A stretch of DNA of 59,748 nucleotides, taken from positions 1 through 59,748 of the forward strand of contig DDLS01000004.1 in the NCBI GenBank assembly GCA_002340255.1, read 5' to 3'. The notes beneath the pieces were generated by a model, which saw only the letters and a list, made by a program, of their open reading frames with translations, did not search any database and was not told the origin of the DNA. Below, one piece after another: positions 51,101-58,976 of the stretch; position 1 is the stretch's first letter, and the number at the start of each line of letters is the position of its first letter. Source of the DNA: Cyanobacteria bacterium UBA2566 (GTDB lineage Bacteria; Cyanobacteriota; Cyanobacteriia; Cyanobacteriales; Desertifilaceae). A program made the translations under genes and the position numbers.

Positions 51101-52575
51101 CAAACCTCAGTCATGCTACGTTTCACGGTGCCTATTTACATCGAGCCTGTCTGCGGGATGCGACACTCTGTCACGTCACTTTTGATTGGAGTGATGATGG
51201 AACGAATTTAGAATACGCAGATTTAGAAAATGCCGATTTGGAAGGGGCAAATTTATTGGGTTGTTATTTGAGTAATGCCAATCTACACAATATCAATTGG
51301 ACAGGTGCAAACTTAGAAAATGTGCAGCTTCAAGAGGCGAATTTACAGGGTGCAGATTTGTCAAAAGTGGCGCAGTTTGTTGAGGTGGAATTGCGTGATG
51401 CCAATTTGCAGAATGCCAACTTCCAGGGATTAAATTTATATCGAATGATTTTGCAAGGTGTCAATCTCAGCGGCGTTGATTTACGAGAGGCTAATTTACA
51501 GGGAGCCAATTTTAAAGAGTGCCAGATTGATGATTCGACTCAGTGGGACGAAAAATGGCAGGTGATTTGGGAAATTGTCAATCAAAACCGTCGGGTTGAC
51601 TTACAAGGACAAGATTTGGCAGGTGCATATTTGGTGGGGGTGGATTGGCACAGTGTTAATTTACAATCGACTAATTTGGCGGGGGCGATGTTACATCATG
51701 CCAATTTGGAAGGTGCTAATTTAGAGAATGCAAACTTGAATCGGGCGCATTTCGTACAAGCAAATTTGACGCAAGCGAACTTGAATGGTGCGGATTTACG
51801 AAATACCAATTTAACCCAGGCGAATTTAACCCAGGCGCAGTTATTGGGGGCGCAGTTGGAAGGGGCAAATTTGAGTTCTGCGAAAACGCGAGATGCCAAT
51901 TTTGGCGATCGCACCTCTGCTTCCATTGAACAAATCATCCAAACTGTCCGAGAAGCGCGATCGCCCGATTTATTAGAACAGTTGAAATTAGCGGGTTTGA
52001 ATCCAAAAACCGATTTAGCCGGACAAGATTTGAGCAGACTGCAATTAAACAATATCAATTTATCCGGTTTTGACTTGCGGAGGGCAAAATTGATTCAAGC
52101 AAATTTAAGTGATACTAATCTCAGTCAGTCAGACTTGACGGATGCGGATTTAACCGGAGCATTTTTAAGCCGAACCAATCTCGATCGCGCCAATGTTACC
52201 CGTACTAATTTCCAGGATGCTTCATTGCAAAATATCACCAAAATTTCGGAAGCAAACTTTACCAATGCCAATTTTTCTAAGGCATTAATCCAGAATGTTA
52301 ACTTTCACAATAGCATGATGCGAAATGCGAATTTCACATCGGCTCGATTGTATATGAGTCGGTTTAGCACTGCCGATCTGACGGGGGCAGATTTACGCAA
52401 AATGCAGATGAATTCTGGAAGTTTAGGTTCTCCAAATCTGATGGATGCGGACTTGCGGGGGGCTAAGTTAGGGGTTTGTGGAAATAACATTAATTTAACT
52501 CGAACCAAAATTGATAAAAAGACTCAAACTGACGATCGATTTATGGCGCTCTGGAATCGCATGAATTCTAATTAA
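48115..52575 (+). CDS. Giant pentapeptide-repeat protein, 1486 residues
   Basis: Nearly the whole protein after residue 50 is (A/G)(D/N)LXX-type pentapeptide repeats, far longer than typical family members. The head (residues 1-40) is strongly basic with a seven-Arg run (ENPRRRRRRRSS) and Asn/Gln-rich sequence, as in nucleic-acid-binding tails. The beta helix is interrupted about eight times by a related helical element of the form T(Q/R)LDPKWxLVWxLxN, at roughly residues 105, 253, 349, 635, 790, 878, 1143 and 1472. A distinct helical insert lies near 1270-1310 (SIEQIIQTVREARSPDLLEQL). No signal peptide or membrane helix is seen. Function is unknown. The gene stands alone. Confidence 0.9.
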   Translation: MSERKNTENPRRRRRRRSSQEPQNQNTQPKRNRRFSSSRPPVTEDQLQPGANLSSAILSDRNLKGKNLQGVSLASAVLRGANLEDVDLTGSDLKWTHLQDSQINENTRLDPKWKLVWELVNLRNENRDCSNTDLSFANLDESDLQSINFSSANLSQCRLSDSNLSGANFQAANLTQVFSRQANFKSSNFNQAKLNRINCDRCDFSGANFRDADLSEAFLESSNLKGADFRGANLSRTRLDNSCLEGVAIDNRTRLDARTLALWKLFNPTHADGNLQGLWFQKGDLRDRDFRGYNFSHAVLGKTDLRNCNFSDANLENVSLNRADLRGANFLGANLTGADLRLSIIDENTQLNPQGKLFWQLANQDTQNLEIQGQDLPGLKLIALELTDINFKGANLKNGSFNSSTLTRIDFSQADLESVDFTGTKFDSINFSGANLTDAKMFEADLHNLNLQGATWIKVSLCKGNLSCQNLQNQNLSQANFREANLSHADLSGANLSKANLNRSNLTAANLQDANLEMAVISGAILEGTTCDRANFSLISCTQVNLNQISLQDANFQAVNLPDANFSQANLSGANCDRAKLPKGNFREAICNRVNFQNADLAHSDFGHSSLCGVDLRGANLCGTNLENVEIDNQTQFDRTGRILWELQNEGYSGQDLQGMDLSDRDFQGVNWDGVNLENANLSNCNFAGASLVGANLKGTALSKTNFDRADLSHANLEEMRGDRILSFRQANLSHANLQHLNLLNLSGANLSHANLTDANLAGGNLNDADLRDSNLNQANLTRTEINQNTQLDPKWWLVWQLLNQEDFAAELTDADLSEAYLERCQLSGANLTGVNFTNANLEQADLSHANLDNVNLEGANLEEANLIGTAISGALNVSDRVRELWELANPSSDRKNYQNANLENANFAGMDLRECNFSYANLTAANLENANLENTNLEGANLEEANLENVNLNGANLKQLQGNYANFNRASFIGANLSHAEFDDASFSEANLAGANLSHATFHGAYLHRACLRDATLCHVTFDWSDDGTNLEYADLENADLEGANLLGCYLSNANLHNINWTGANLENVQLQEANLQGADLSKVAQFVEVELRDANLQNANFQGLNLYRMILQGVNLSGVDLREANLQGANFKECQIDDSTQWDEKWQVIWEIVNQNRRVDLQGQDLAGAYLVGVDWHSVNLQSTNLAGAMLHHANLEGANLENANLNRAHFVQANLTQANLNGADLRNTNLTQANLTQAQLLGAQLEGANLSSAKTRDANFGDRTSASIEQIIQTVREARSPDLLEQLKLAGLNPKTDLAGQDLSRLQLNNINLSGFDLRRAKLIQANLSDTNLSQSDLTDADLTGAFLSRTNLDRANVTRTNFQDASLQNITKISEANFTNANFSKALIQNVNFHNSMMRNANFTSARLYMSRFSTADLTGADLRKMQMNSGSLGSPNLMDADLRGAKLGVCGNNINLTRTKIDKKTQTDDRFMALWNRMNSN

Positions 52576-52921
52576 GGGACGAGGTAATAGGGAATAGGGA
52601 ATAGGAAAAAACCGTTTCCAACTTTTCTTTACCCTATATTTAGGGCTTGACAAAATGAATATTGCTTTAACTTATTATATCAAGTCGGGTTAAACAGTTG
52701 TCATTGCGACCGAAGGTAAGCAATTGCCGAGACTTCCGAGATTGACCAGATTGGCGAGATTGCTTCATTCCGCTTCGCTCCATTCGCAATGACATAGTGT
52801 AACTGATTATTCGGATTTGATATTACCATTGGGTAATGAGTTATTGCAGGTGAATCAATAACCCACTCCTCCTGCCCAACCTACGAAGGTTGGCAATTAC
52901 AATCTTTGAATCGGACTGGAT
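52576..52921. other. Intergenic region with simple repeats and a REP-like hairpin
   Basis: There is no gene here. It contains a short run of the TAGGGAA heptamer (about 52588-52610), the REP-like inverted repeat at 52699-52794, and a short CCCAACCTACGAAGGTTGG hairpin near 52875-52893, just before the next gene. Confidence 0.5.
52699..52794. repeat. REP-like inverted repeat
   Basis: TGTCATTGCGA (52699-52709) and TCGCAATGACA (52784-52794) are 11-bp perfect arms. Inside, AAGCAAT and ATTGCTT are also complementary, so the 96 bases can fold into one long hairpin. The GTCATTGCGA...TCGCAATGAC type is a widespread dispersed intergenic repeat in bacteria. Confidence 0.65.
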
Positions 52922-53869
52922 ATGACGCGCCAACCCCACGATCAATTTGCTAAACAATACCTCAAAGAACTCCTAGAACCCCTGGGAGAAGTCAATATTA
53001 GTCGGGAAATTCCGGGGGAAACTCTCTGGATTGACCTGATTTTTGAGCCAGCATCTGAACCACCAAATAACCCTCCAGCATTGGGTTTACTCTCTCAACT
53101 CGCTTCTACAACTTGTTTATTAGAACCTTATCGCAATTGTCCAACTAACCCAGAAATTCGGAACTGTATTCTCAAATTGTTCTATGTGCATGGAGAACTG
53201 CAACGACAAGCCAAACGCCAAAAGCAAACTCTTCAGGACAGTGAATTACCGAAACTCTGGATACTAACGCCAACCCTTTCTGAACGAGTCATCGAATTCT
53301 GCGGCGCTCGCTCTAACTTAGAACAGTGGTGTTCTGGAGTCTATTTACTACCTGAGCTAACCAAAACGGGGATAATTGCCATCAACCAACTGCCAGAAAC
53401 CCCAGAAACGCTATGGTTGAGACTGTTGGGAAAAGGGGGAACTCAGAAAAGAGCCATTCAAGAGGTGGTTGAATTGCCCCCAGATCATCCTCACCAGCGC
53501 AATATTTTGGAACTGATTGGGATTTGGCAGATTAATGTAGAAACTAGAATAGACTTAAATCCAGAAGATCGGGAGTTAATTATGGAATTATCACCAGCTT
53601 ACATAAAATGGCGCGAAGACACGATTCAACTCGGAATTGAGCAAGGAATTGAGCAAGGAATTCAACAGGGACTGGAGCAGTTGCGGCAAACTCAACGTTT
53701 AATGATGGAAACGTTGCTCAGGAATCGGTTTGGTTCTTTAGATGAGGAGTTAACTGCAATTGTAGATCGCTTGCTGGAATTATCTCCAGAAGAGGCGGTT
53801 TCGGTGAGTATGCAAAATTCCCGCGAGCAGTTGTTGGCACGGTTTAGTCAGCAAGGTGAAGGGGAATAG
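52922..53869 (+). CDS. Rpn/DUF4351-like cyanobacterial protein
   Basis: This 315-residue protein starts QPHDQFAKQYLKELLEPLGEVNISREIPGETLWIDLIFEPAS, resembling the PD-(D/E)XK-like front of Rpn/transposase_31-type proteins (the LWIDLIF Asp would be a catalytic position). A middle domain with PKLWILTPTLSERVIEFCGA follows. A Gln/Gly/Ile-rich coiled coil (QLGIEQGIEQGIQQGLEQLRQ) leads into a C-terminal DUF4351-like tail (RLMMETLLRNRFGSLDEELTAIVDRLLELSPEEA). Such genes are highly duplicated in cyanobacteria and linked to recombination or mobile DNA. Identification is by overall pattern only. Confidence 0.7.
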   Translation: MTRQPHDQFAKQYLKELLEPLGEVNISREIPGETLWIDLIFEPASEPPNNPPALGLLSQLASTTCLLEPYRNCPTNPEIRNCILKLFYVHGELQRQAKRQKQTLQDSELPKLWILTPTLSERVIEFCGARSNLEQWCSGVYLLPELTKTGIIAINQLPETPETLWLRLLGKGGTQKRAIQEVVELPPDHPHQRNILELIGIWQINVETRIDLNPEDRELIMELSPAYIKWREDTIQLGIEQGIEQGIQQGLEQLRQTQRLMMETLLRNRFGSLDEELTAIVDRLLELSPEEAVSVSMQNSREQLLARFSQQGEGE

Positions 53870-53980
53870 GGGAGATGGGGGAATGGGGAGATGGGGAGAT
53901 GGGGAGATGGGGGATAGGGGAATGGGAGATGGGGAGATCGCCTGTTCCCTATTCCCTATTCCCTATTACCCATTACCTCA
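53861..53980. repeat. G-rich simple repeat, potential quadruplex, plus TTCCCTA heptamers
   Basis: The stretch holds several GGGGAGAT units in a row (GGGG runs separated by four bases), enough for an intramolecular G-quadruplex on the plus strand, followed by a short TTCCCTA tandem repeat. It begins inside the last codons of the upstream gene and ends about 25 bp before murJ. Confidence 0.6.
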
Positions 53981-54005
53981 ATTGTTAATTGTTAATTATT
54001 AGATT

Positions 54006-55619
54006 GTGTCCAATTCTTCTAAATCATCTCGCTCTTTAGCGGGAATTGCGGGGTTAGTGGCGATCGCCACCTTAGTCAGTAAAGTCGCCGGTTTAGTCCG
54101 CCAACAGGCGATCGCGGCGGCTTTTGGCGTGGGACCGGCAGTAGATGCTTATACTTATGCCTATGTGATTCCCGGTTTTCTGCTCATCCTCCTAGGGGGG
54201 ATTAATGGCCCGTTTCATAGTGCCATTGTCAGTGCTTTAGCCAAGCGCAAACCGGAAGAGGCTGCGCCGTTGGTGGAAACGATTACTACATTAATTAGCC
54301 TAATTTTACTGCCCGTGACCCTATTTCTGATGGTGGCAGCCGATCCCCTGATCCATTTGGTGGCTCCGGGACTGTTGCAAACGCCTGAAGGACTGGAGAT
54401 TCATGCGATCGCCGTGGAACAACTGCGGATCATGGCTCCCCTGGCGCTGCTTGCGGGTTGGATTGGCATTGGGTTTGGCACATTGAATGCGGGCGATCGG
54501 TATTTTCTCCCCTCCATTAGTCCCCTGTTTTCCAGTTTGACCATTTTAGCCAGTTTAGGCGCTCTATTCCTGCAATTAGGCTCTGATATCATCAATCCTG
54601 AATATGCTCGTATCGGGGGTCAATTCCTGGCTTGGGGAACTCTGGGAGGTGCGGCGATCCAATGGTTCGCGCAACTGGTGGTGCAATGGCGATCGGGTTT
54701 GGGAACCCTGCGACTCAGGTTTCAGTTTCGCCAACCGGGAGTCGGTCAAGTGTTGCGGGTTCTCGGCCCAGCAACCCTTTCTTCGGGCATGATGCAAATT
54801 AACGTCTATACCGATCTGTTTTTTGCCTCGTTCATCCCCCAAACCGCTTCAGCCTTGGGATATGCAGGATTATTGGTGCAAACGCCTCTGGGTATTCTCT
54901 CCAATATGCTTCTGGTTCCCTTATTACCCGTTTTTTCCCGGCTTACGGAACCCGAAAATTGGCCGGAACTGAAACAGCGCATCCGCCAAGGGATGATACT
55001 TACAGCGCTGACGATGTTACCGTTGGGGGGGTTAATGATTGCCCTCAGTGATGCGATCGTGCGGGTGGTTTACGAGCGCGGAGCCTTTAACCCGCAAGCT
55101 TCTCAGTTTGTCTCTAGTTTACTGGTTGCCTATGGCATCGGCATGTTTGTTTACTTAGGTCGAGATGTGTTGGTGCGTGTCTTTTATGCCCTCGGAGATG
55201 GTCAAACTCCATTTCGGATTAGCACGATCAGTATCGTGTTGAATGGGGTTTTAGATTATGTATTAATTCAGTCCTTTGGCGCACCCGGTTTAGTCTTAGC
55301 CACAGTTGGCGTTAACCTTTTTTCCATGGTGACGATGATTATTTTGCTAGATCGGAAAATTCAGGGTTTACGCTGGCAAGGATGGATGATTCCGATACTG
55401 AGTTTGACGGTGGTGAGTGCGATCGCCTCTGCGATCGCGTGGTTCATCAACGACACCTTAGAACAACTCTGGACAACCCCCAGTTTCCTCTTCCATCTCC
55501 TGCAACTCTCCATTTCCGGCTCCATCGGTTTAGGCATTTTCGCCCTCCTCTGCCTCCCCCTAAAATTACCGGAAACCGAAGCATTTATCGCTCGGATCAG
55601 ACAAAAATTAGGACGGTAA
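54006..55619 (+). CDS. murJ: Lipid II flippase MurJ
   Basis: MurJ moves lipid II across the inner membrane for peptidoglycan synthesis. The 537-residue protein has about 14 membrane helices and the family marks LAGIAGLVAIATLVSKVAGLVRQQAIAAAFGVGPAVDAYTYAYVIP, GINGPFHSAIVSALA, LATSSGMM-like LGPATLSSGMMQINVYTDLFFAS, LSNMLLVPLLPVFSRL, and RVVYERGAF...YGIGMFVYLGRDVLVRVFYALGDGQTPFRISTISIVLN. The start is GTG 54006. The length is normal. The accessory island begins immediately after the gene. Confidence 0.94.
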   Translation: MSNSSKSSRSLAGIAGLVAIATLVSKVAGLVRQQAIAAAFGVGPAVDAYTYAYVIPGFLLILLGGINGPFHSAIVSALAKRKPEEAAPLVETITTLISLILLPVTLFLMVAADPLIHLVAPGLLQTPEGLEIHAIAVEQLRIMAPLALLAGWIGIGFGTLNAGDRYFLPSISPLFSSLTILASLGALFLQLGSDIINPEYARIGGQFLAWGTLGGAAIQWFAQLVVQWRSGLGTLRLRFQFRQPGVGQVLRVLGPATLSSGMMQINVYTDLFFASFIPQTASALGYAGLLVQTPLGILSNMLLVPLLPVFSRLTEPENWPELKQRIRQGMILTALTMLPLGGLMIALSDAIVRVVYERGAFNPQASQFVSSLLVAYGIGMFVYLGRDVLVRVFYALGDGQTPFRISTISIVLNGVLDYVLIQSFGAPGLVLATVGVNLFSMVTMIILLDRKIQGLRWQGWMIPILSLTVVSAIASAIAWFINDTLEQLWTTPSFLFHLLQLSISGSIGLGIFALLCLPLKLPETEAFIARIRQKLGR

Positions 55620-55655
55620 TATTTGGGTAGAGTGACAGACGAGGGATATGTACCG

Positions 55656-56744
55656 TTATCTATTCTTCGGATGAATTCCTCGGAATCCTGGCTTTAAGCT
55701 TTTAGTGAGTTTAGCCTCTGTAGGATAACGACCAGGAGAATAATTTTTGTAGTCATCTTTATTAATAAGAAAGACTCGCCTGTAGTAATATTCTTCCCCT
55801 TCCCAGTCCAAAAAAGGAGCGCCAACCTTTACCTCTGAATAACCTACAATAATCATATCGTCTCTTTTAACACAGGAGATGTCACGAGATAATCCTGCTC
55901 GCCATGGCATTGGTTCAGCCTCCCAGCAACGTACCCAGGGAAACTCATTAATATCTTGAAGCCAAACTAAGTCCTCTTCGTATTTGAGATAATCTTCCAC
56001 GTTCTCTTCTCTAACTTGATGGCATTTTTCCATTTGTCTTACCAAGCTTTGTTTAGGTACTAATTTTCTTACTATAGGTTCTCTTGGAGTATCTAAATCA
56101 TCAATGCTGGGATCTATTTTTATTGATGAAATAGATCCATCTATCTGACAATTGTGGATATTGGGGTAATCCCAGGTCTTAAGCGCTTGAGCTATACTTT
56201 CTTCAGCAGAATCTGTAAGGAAATGCATTCTTACATATCCTTTAATTGGAATACTAACCCTGTACATCTCTCTTTTCCCTTCCTCACTGTAAATATGTTC
56301 TGGTACATCGTACTTATTTTTAAGTACTCGTCGAATGGTTCGTTCGCTAGGAGGATCGACTTCTCCTAGCTTTGTAGCCCTTTCTTGTACTTTTAAGGCA
56401 ATCTCTTTTATACTTATCCATCTTCCTTTGATCAGTTCCTCCATGTAAGTATCCTGAATAAATGCTTGCCACTCTTGAGAAATTCGATGCTTAGTTTTAT
56501 CAGCTCTAGTGGTGGGAAAGAGGGCTGAAACTCCATTTTCTTTCCAGTCCTTCATCAATCGCTGCACAGTTCGCTTGGATTTACTGAGCTTCTGAGCAGC
56601 TTCCTCCAGCTTTTGCTTGTATGTCTTGCGATCATCGCAAGGCTCAGACAAAGACTGAACCACCTCTAGCCGAAGCTTTTCCTCATTGGACAATTGGTCA
56701 TAGATCAGAGAATATATATCCTCTCTACTCATATGTTCTTCCAT
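55656..56744 (-). CDS. TnsB-like DNA-binding N-terminus fused to an unknown C-terminal domain (no DDE core)
   Basis: Residues about 18-150 resemble the N-terminal helix-turn-helix domains of TnsB from type V-K CRISPR-associated transposons: LSNEEKLRLEVVQSLSEPCD, YKQKLEEAAQKLSKSKRTVQRLMKDWKENGVSAL, TRADKTKHRISQEWQAFI, and SIKEIALKVQERATKLGEVDPPSERTIRRVL. In TnsB the RNase-H DDE core would follow, with WQCDHT. Here the protein turns into about 210 residues that I do not recognise (RVSIPIKGYVRMHFL, DYPNIHNCQIDGSISSIKID, PWVRCWEAEPMPWRAGLSRDISCVKRDDMIIVGYSEVK, EEYYYRRVFLINKDDYKN). No catalytic triad is evident. It may be a regulator or domesticated binder of transposon ends. A second ATG at 56732 is possible. 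Confidence 0.7.
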   Translation of the reverse strand: MEEHMSREDIYSLIYDQLSNEEKLRLEVVQSLSEPCDDRKTYKQKLEEAAQKLSKSKRTVQRLMKDWKENGVSALFPTTRADKTKHRISQEWQAFIQDTYMEELIKGRWISIKEIALKVQERATKLGEVDPPSERTIRRVLKNKYDVPEHIYSEEGKREMYRVSIPIKGYVRMHFLTDSAEESIAQALKTWDYPNIHNCQIDGSISSIKIDPSIDDLDTPREPIVRKLVPKQSLVRQMEKCHQVREENVEDYLKYEEDLVWLQDINEFPWVRCWEAEPMPWRAGLSRDISCVKRDDMIIVGYSEVKVGAPFLDWEGEEYYYRRVFLINKDDYKNYSPGRYPTEAKLTKSLKPGFRGIHPKNR

Positions 56745-57149
56745 ACTTTCATCTTCCTAAGTGGATTTGATCTTCAGTCTATAATATTCCAGATTATTCG
56801 TCAATATTTTTTTGAGAGTGGCAGATTAAGTGTCGCTATTGCTGTAAAGTAGCTGCATTCCTGAAAAAACATTGGGTACAGGTTGTTCCTATTGCCCAGT
56901 AAGAAGCTCTCAAAACATTACAGAGCAAGGGATACAGGGTTTATAGTGATGCCAAATAAGAGACAGACATGGTGTAAGAGCTTTCCAGCCGGAAAGCCGC
57001 TACAAGATATGACTGTGGATGCAATCGTCTAAATGTACGGAAATTCTGATGCCGCAGTTCCTCGTCCGGGTGGCTTCGGAACTATTGAGGTGAATGTCTA
57101 TGCTCATCGGTTAATCAAATTTCCTCAAATCAGAGTCAGTTTTACTTAA
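56745..57149. other. Intergenic region: TnsB-site-like repeats and gene debris
   Basis: The region holds the two motif copies at 56789-56836. From about 56850 to 57148 on the plus strand, short protein-like stretches are broken by stops (KKHWVQVVPIAQ, EALKTLQSKGYRVYSDAK, and PRPGGFGTIEVNVYAHRLIKFPQIRVSFT), which look like a decayed small gene or genes. No intact gene is seen. Confidence 0.45.
56789..56836. repeat. Two direct TnsB-binding-site-like motifs
   Basis: CCAGATTATTCGTCA (56789-56803) and GGCAGATTAAGTGTCGC (56820-56836) share CAGATTA followed by a GTC core and lie 31 bp apart in direct orientation, 45-92 bp upstream of the TnsB-like gene. Ends of type V-K CAST elements carry arrays of GTGACAGATTAATGTC-type TnsB sites (from memory). 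In those elements the end lies just before tnsB, as here. Confidence 0.45.
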
Positions 57150-57431
57150 CTAATAAACTTCGTCATGACTGCCAATATCAATCAGGAAAATAACTTCTTC
57201 ATCTCCATCTTCTTCATCAGAAATAGCAAAAATAATCCGGCAATCATAAGCCACGGAACATGACGATAATCCGTTTAAGCTGACCGTTAACTTATGAGAT
57301 TTTAAGGAAGGAGTAAAGGGATCGGTAGCGATAATTTTTAATACCTCAATCGCCTTTGCTTGTAATTGAGGTTGTTTCTTGGCCAATTTCTTAAACACTC
57401 TCTTAAAGCTACTGCTCCAGACGATCTCCAT
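57150..57431 (-). CDS. RelE/YafQ-like toxin
   Basis: From ATG 57431 this is a 93-residue RelE-superfamily toxin: IVWSSSFKRVFKKLAKKQPQLQAKAIEVLKIIATDPFTPSLKSHKL, SCSVAYDCRIIFAIS, and EEVIFLIDIGSHDEVY. The KSHKL, the DCRIIFAI strand with Arg, and the terminal IGSHDEVY are the usual mRNA-interferase positions. The gene overlaps the antitoxin end by 23 nt. Confidence 0.88.
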   Translation of the reverse strand: MEIVWSSSFKRVFKKLAKKQPQLQAKAIEVLKIIATDPFTPSLKSHKLTVSLNGLSSCSVAYDCRIIFAISDEEDGDEEVIFLIDIGSHDEVY

Positions 57432-57624
57432 CATCATCCTCAAGTAAATCAGCAATCAGATCGTCCACCGTTCCTCGTTTAGCGGTTCCTTGCTGAAATT
57501 CTTGCTTCAGCGTTTCAGCATGAGCCGCAATTTCTAAGTGTCGCTGTTCAATTCTCCGCTTGCGGATTAAGTCAAATAAATAATCTTGATCTTCAATGGA
57601 AAATTGTTCGATTGAATCAATCAA
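57409..57624 (-). CDS. Antitoxin of the RelE/YafQ-like pair
   Basis: This 71-residue acidic helical protein (FSIEDQDYLFDLIRKRRIEQRHLEIAAHAETLKQEF, then a DDLIADLLEDDDGDRLEQ tail that would bind the toxin) overlaps the toxin gene. The only start in place is TTG 57624. The frame continues upstream (VKSIKLQELIDSIEQ), which looks like real protein but has no ATG or GTG. The original start codon may therefore have mutated, or ATT may be used. Confidence 0.75.
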   Translation of the reverse strand: MIDSIEQFSIEDQDYLFDLIRKRRIEQRHLEIAAHAETLKQEFQQGTAKRGTVDDLIADLLEDDDGDRLEQ

Positions 57625-57830
57625 TTCTTGTAATTTAATGGATTTAACGCAAATATTCGTAGTGGCGCTCTAAGCATTAATCTACCTCATCTTCAAGTCA
57701 ATCATCAAGTCAATCATCAAGTCACAAAAGTTAAGATAATAAAGAACATGGCGTTAAATCGATAGATTTGGTAGAATTTTGAGTAAAATCAGAAATTTAA
57801 CTAAAGACAAAGGAGAATCATCATCATTAA

Positions 57831-58976
57831 ATGCTAGAAACGGTTAAGCTCTGTAATTTTAAAAGCCATCGCTCCACCGAATTGAAGTTCGATCATTCTC
57901 GACTTCATGCACTGGTAGGTCAAAATAGTTCAGGTAAAACTTCGATCTTACAAGCCTTACAGTATCTTGTTCGGCTGGGAACTTCCTCCTTTGCACAAAT
58001 TTTTGAATATGAACAATCTCCTCAGTTTATAACGACTATTGGCGCAACTCAAATGTCAGTTACAGCTAGTGGTTTTTGGGGAGATCAAGATCGACGACAA
58101 GACTGGACAGTTTCCTATCAATGGAAAAAGGTGGAAAATCCTGAAAATCGTTGGTTACCGATGGCGTTATGGAAGATAGATGAAGGGCAAGAGGGCAAAA
58201 TTGAGAAATGGTCAAGCTCATTAAGTGAAGCCGATTCTCCGATACCACAAGTTTTCAACTATCCGGTTTATTTGAAGCTAGTTGCTGCTAATTTAGCTAA
58301 ACCTGCCTATAGTGATGATATTACTCCAAAAATGGCATTTGATGGCTCCAATTTTGCTCTAATTTTAGATTATCTACGTGATGAAACACCGGATCAATTT
58401 GAACGGTTGCAAAAACTCTTAAAACAAGTCGTTCCAGGAGTACAAAAGGTTGGACTAAGACGTAAAAATGTCATAGTCAATCGTCAGCGAGTCATAAACA
58501 TTGACGGCAAATCAATTTCCTATAATGAAAGTCAAGATAGAGCAGGCAAAGAAGTTGTTTTAGATATGAATACGGGGGAGCGTATTCCCGCTCATGCCAT
58601 TAGTGAAGGAACTTTGTTGGCTTTGGGGTTACTCACCGTTCTCATGTATCCGAAACAAGCCAACTTAGTGTTACTGGATGATATCGATCAGGGTTTGCAT
58701 CCGAAGGCACAACGAGACTTTGTGAAAGTATTGCAGACAATTCTTAAAGAGAATCCTAACTTGCAAATCATTTTCTCGACTCACTCTCCTTACATTGTCG
58801 ATGAATTAAAGCCTTCTCAAGTGCATGTGTTAAGTCAGATTAATTCTGGTTTTTCTTCTTGTAAACGGTTGGATGAACATCCAAATGTAGAATGGGCACA
58901 GCAGACTTTAACCACTGGAGAGTTTTGGGATGCTGAAGGAGAAGACTGGGTAGTGGCTGGAGAAATGCATGGTTGA
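57831..58976 (+). CDS. AAA/ABC-type (RecF/OLD-like) ATPase, putative defense effector
   Basis: This 381-residue SMC/ABC-like ATPase has a Walker A near the N-terminus (HALVGQNSSGKTSILQAL after the LCNFKSHRSTELKF strand), an ABC-signature-like SEGTLLALGLL, a Walker B NLVLLDDIDQGLHPKAQ, and a switch His in IIFSTHSPYIVDEL. The domain resembles AAA_15/AAA_21 proteins of OLD, PARIS, Gabija-like and retron-associated systems. It overlaps the next gene by 8 nt, so the two subunits are made together. A defense role is inferred from the pairing and the island location. The start follows an AGGAGAA site. Confidence 0.88.
   Translation: MLETVKLCNFKSHRSTELKFDHSRLHALVGQNSSGKTSILQALQYLVRLGTSSFAQIFEYEQSPQFITTIGATQMSVTASGFWGDQDRRQDWTVSYQWKKVENPENRWLPMALWKIDEGQEGKIEKWSSSLSEADSPIPQVFNYPVYLKLVAANLAKPAYSDDITPKMAFDGSNFALILDYLRDETPDQFERLQKLLKQVVPGVQKVGLRRKNVIVNRQRVINIDGKSISYNESQDRAGKEVVLDMNTGERIPAHAISEGTLLALGLLTVLMYPKQANLVLLDDIDQGLHPKAQRDFVKVLQTILKENPNLQIIFSTHSPYIVDELKPSQVHVLSQINSGFSSCKRLDEHPNVEWAQQTLTTGEFWDAEGEDWVVAGEMHG

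Noticed and set aside
48195..52508. Several long antisense frames within the giant pentapeptide gene
   Set aside because: They are mirror frames created by the repetitive GCxAATTT-type codons and show only Ala/Lys/Phe-rich repeat translations.
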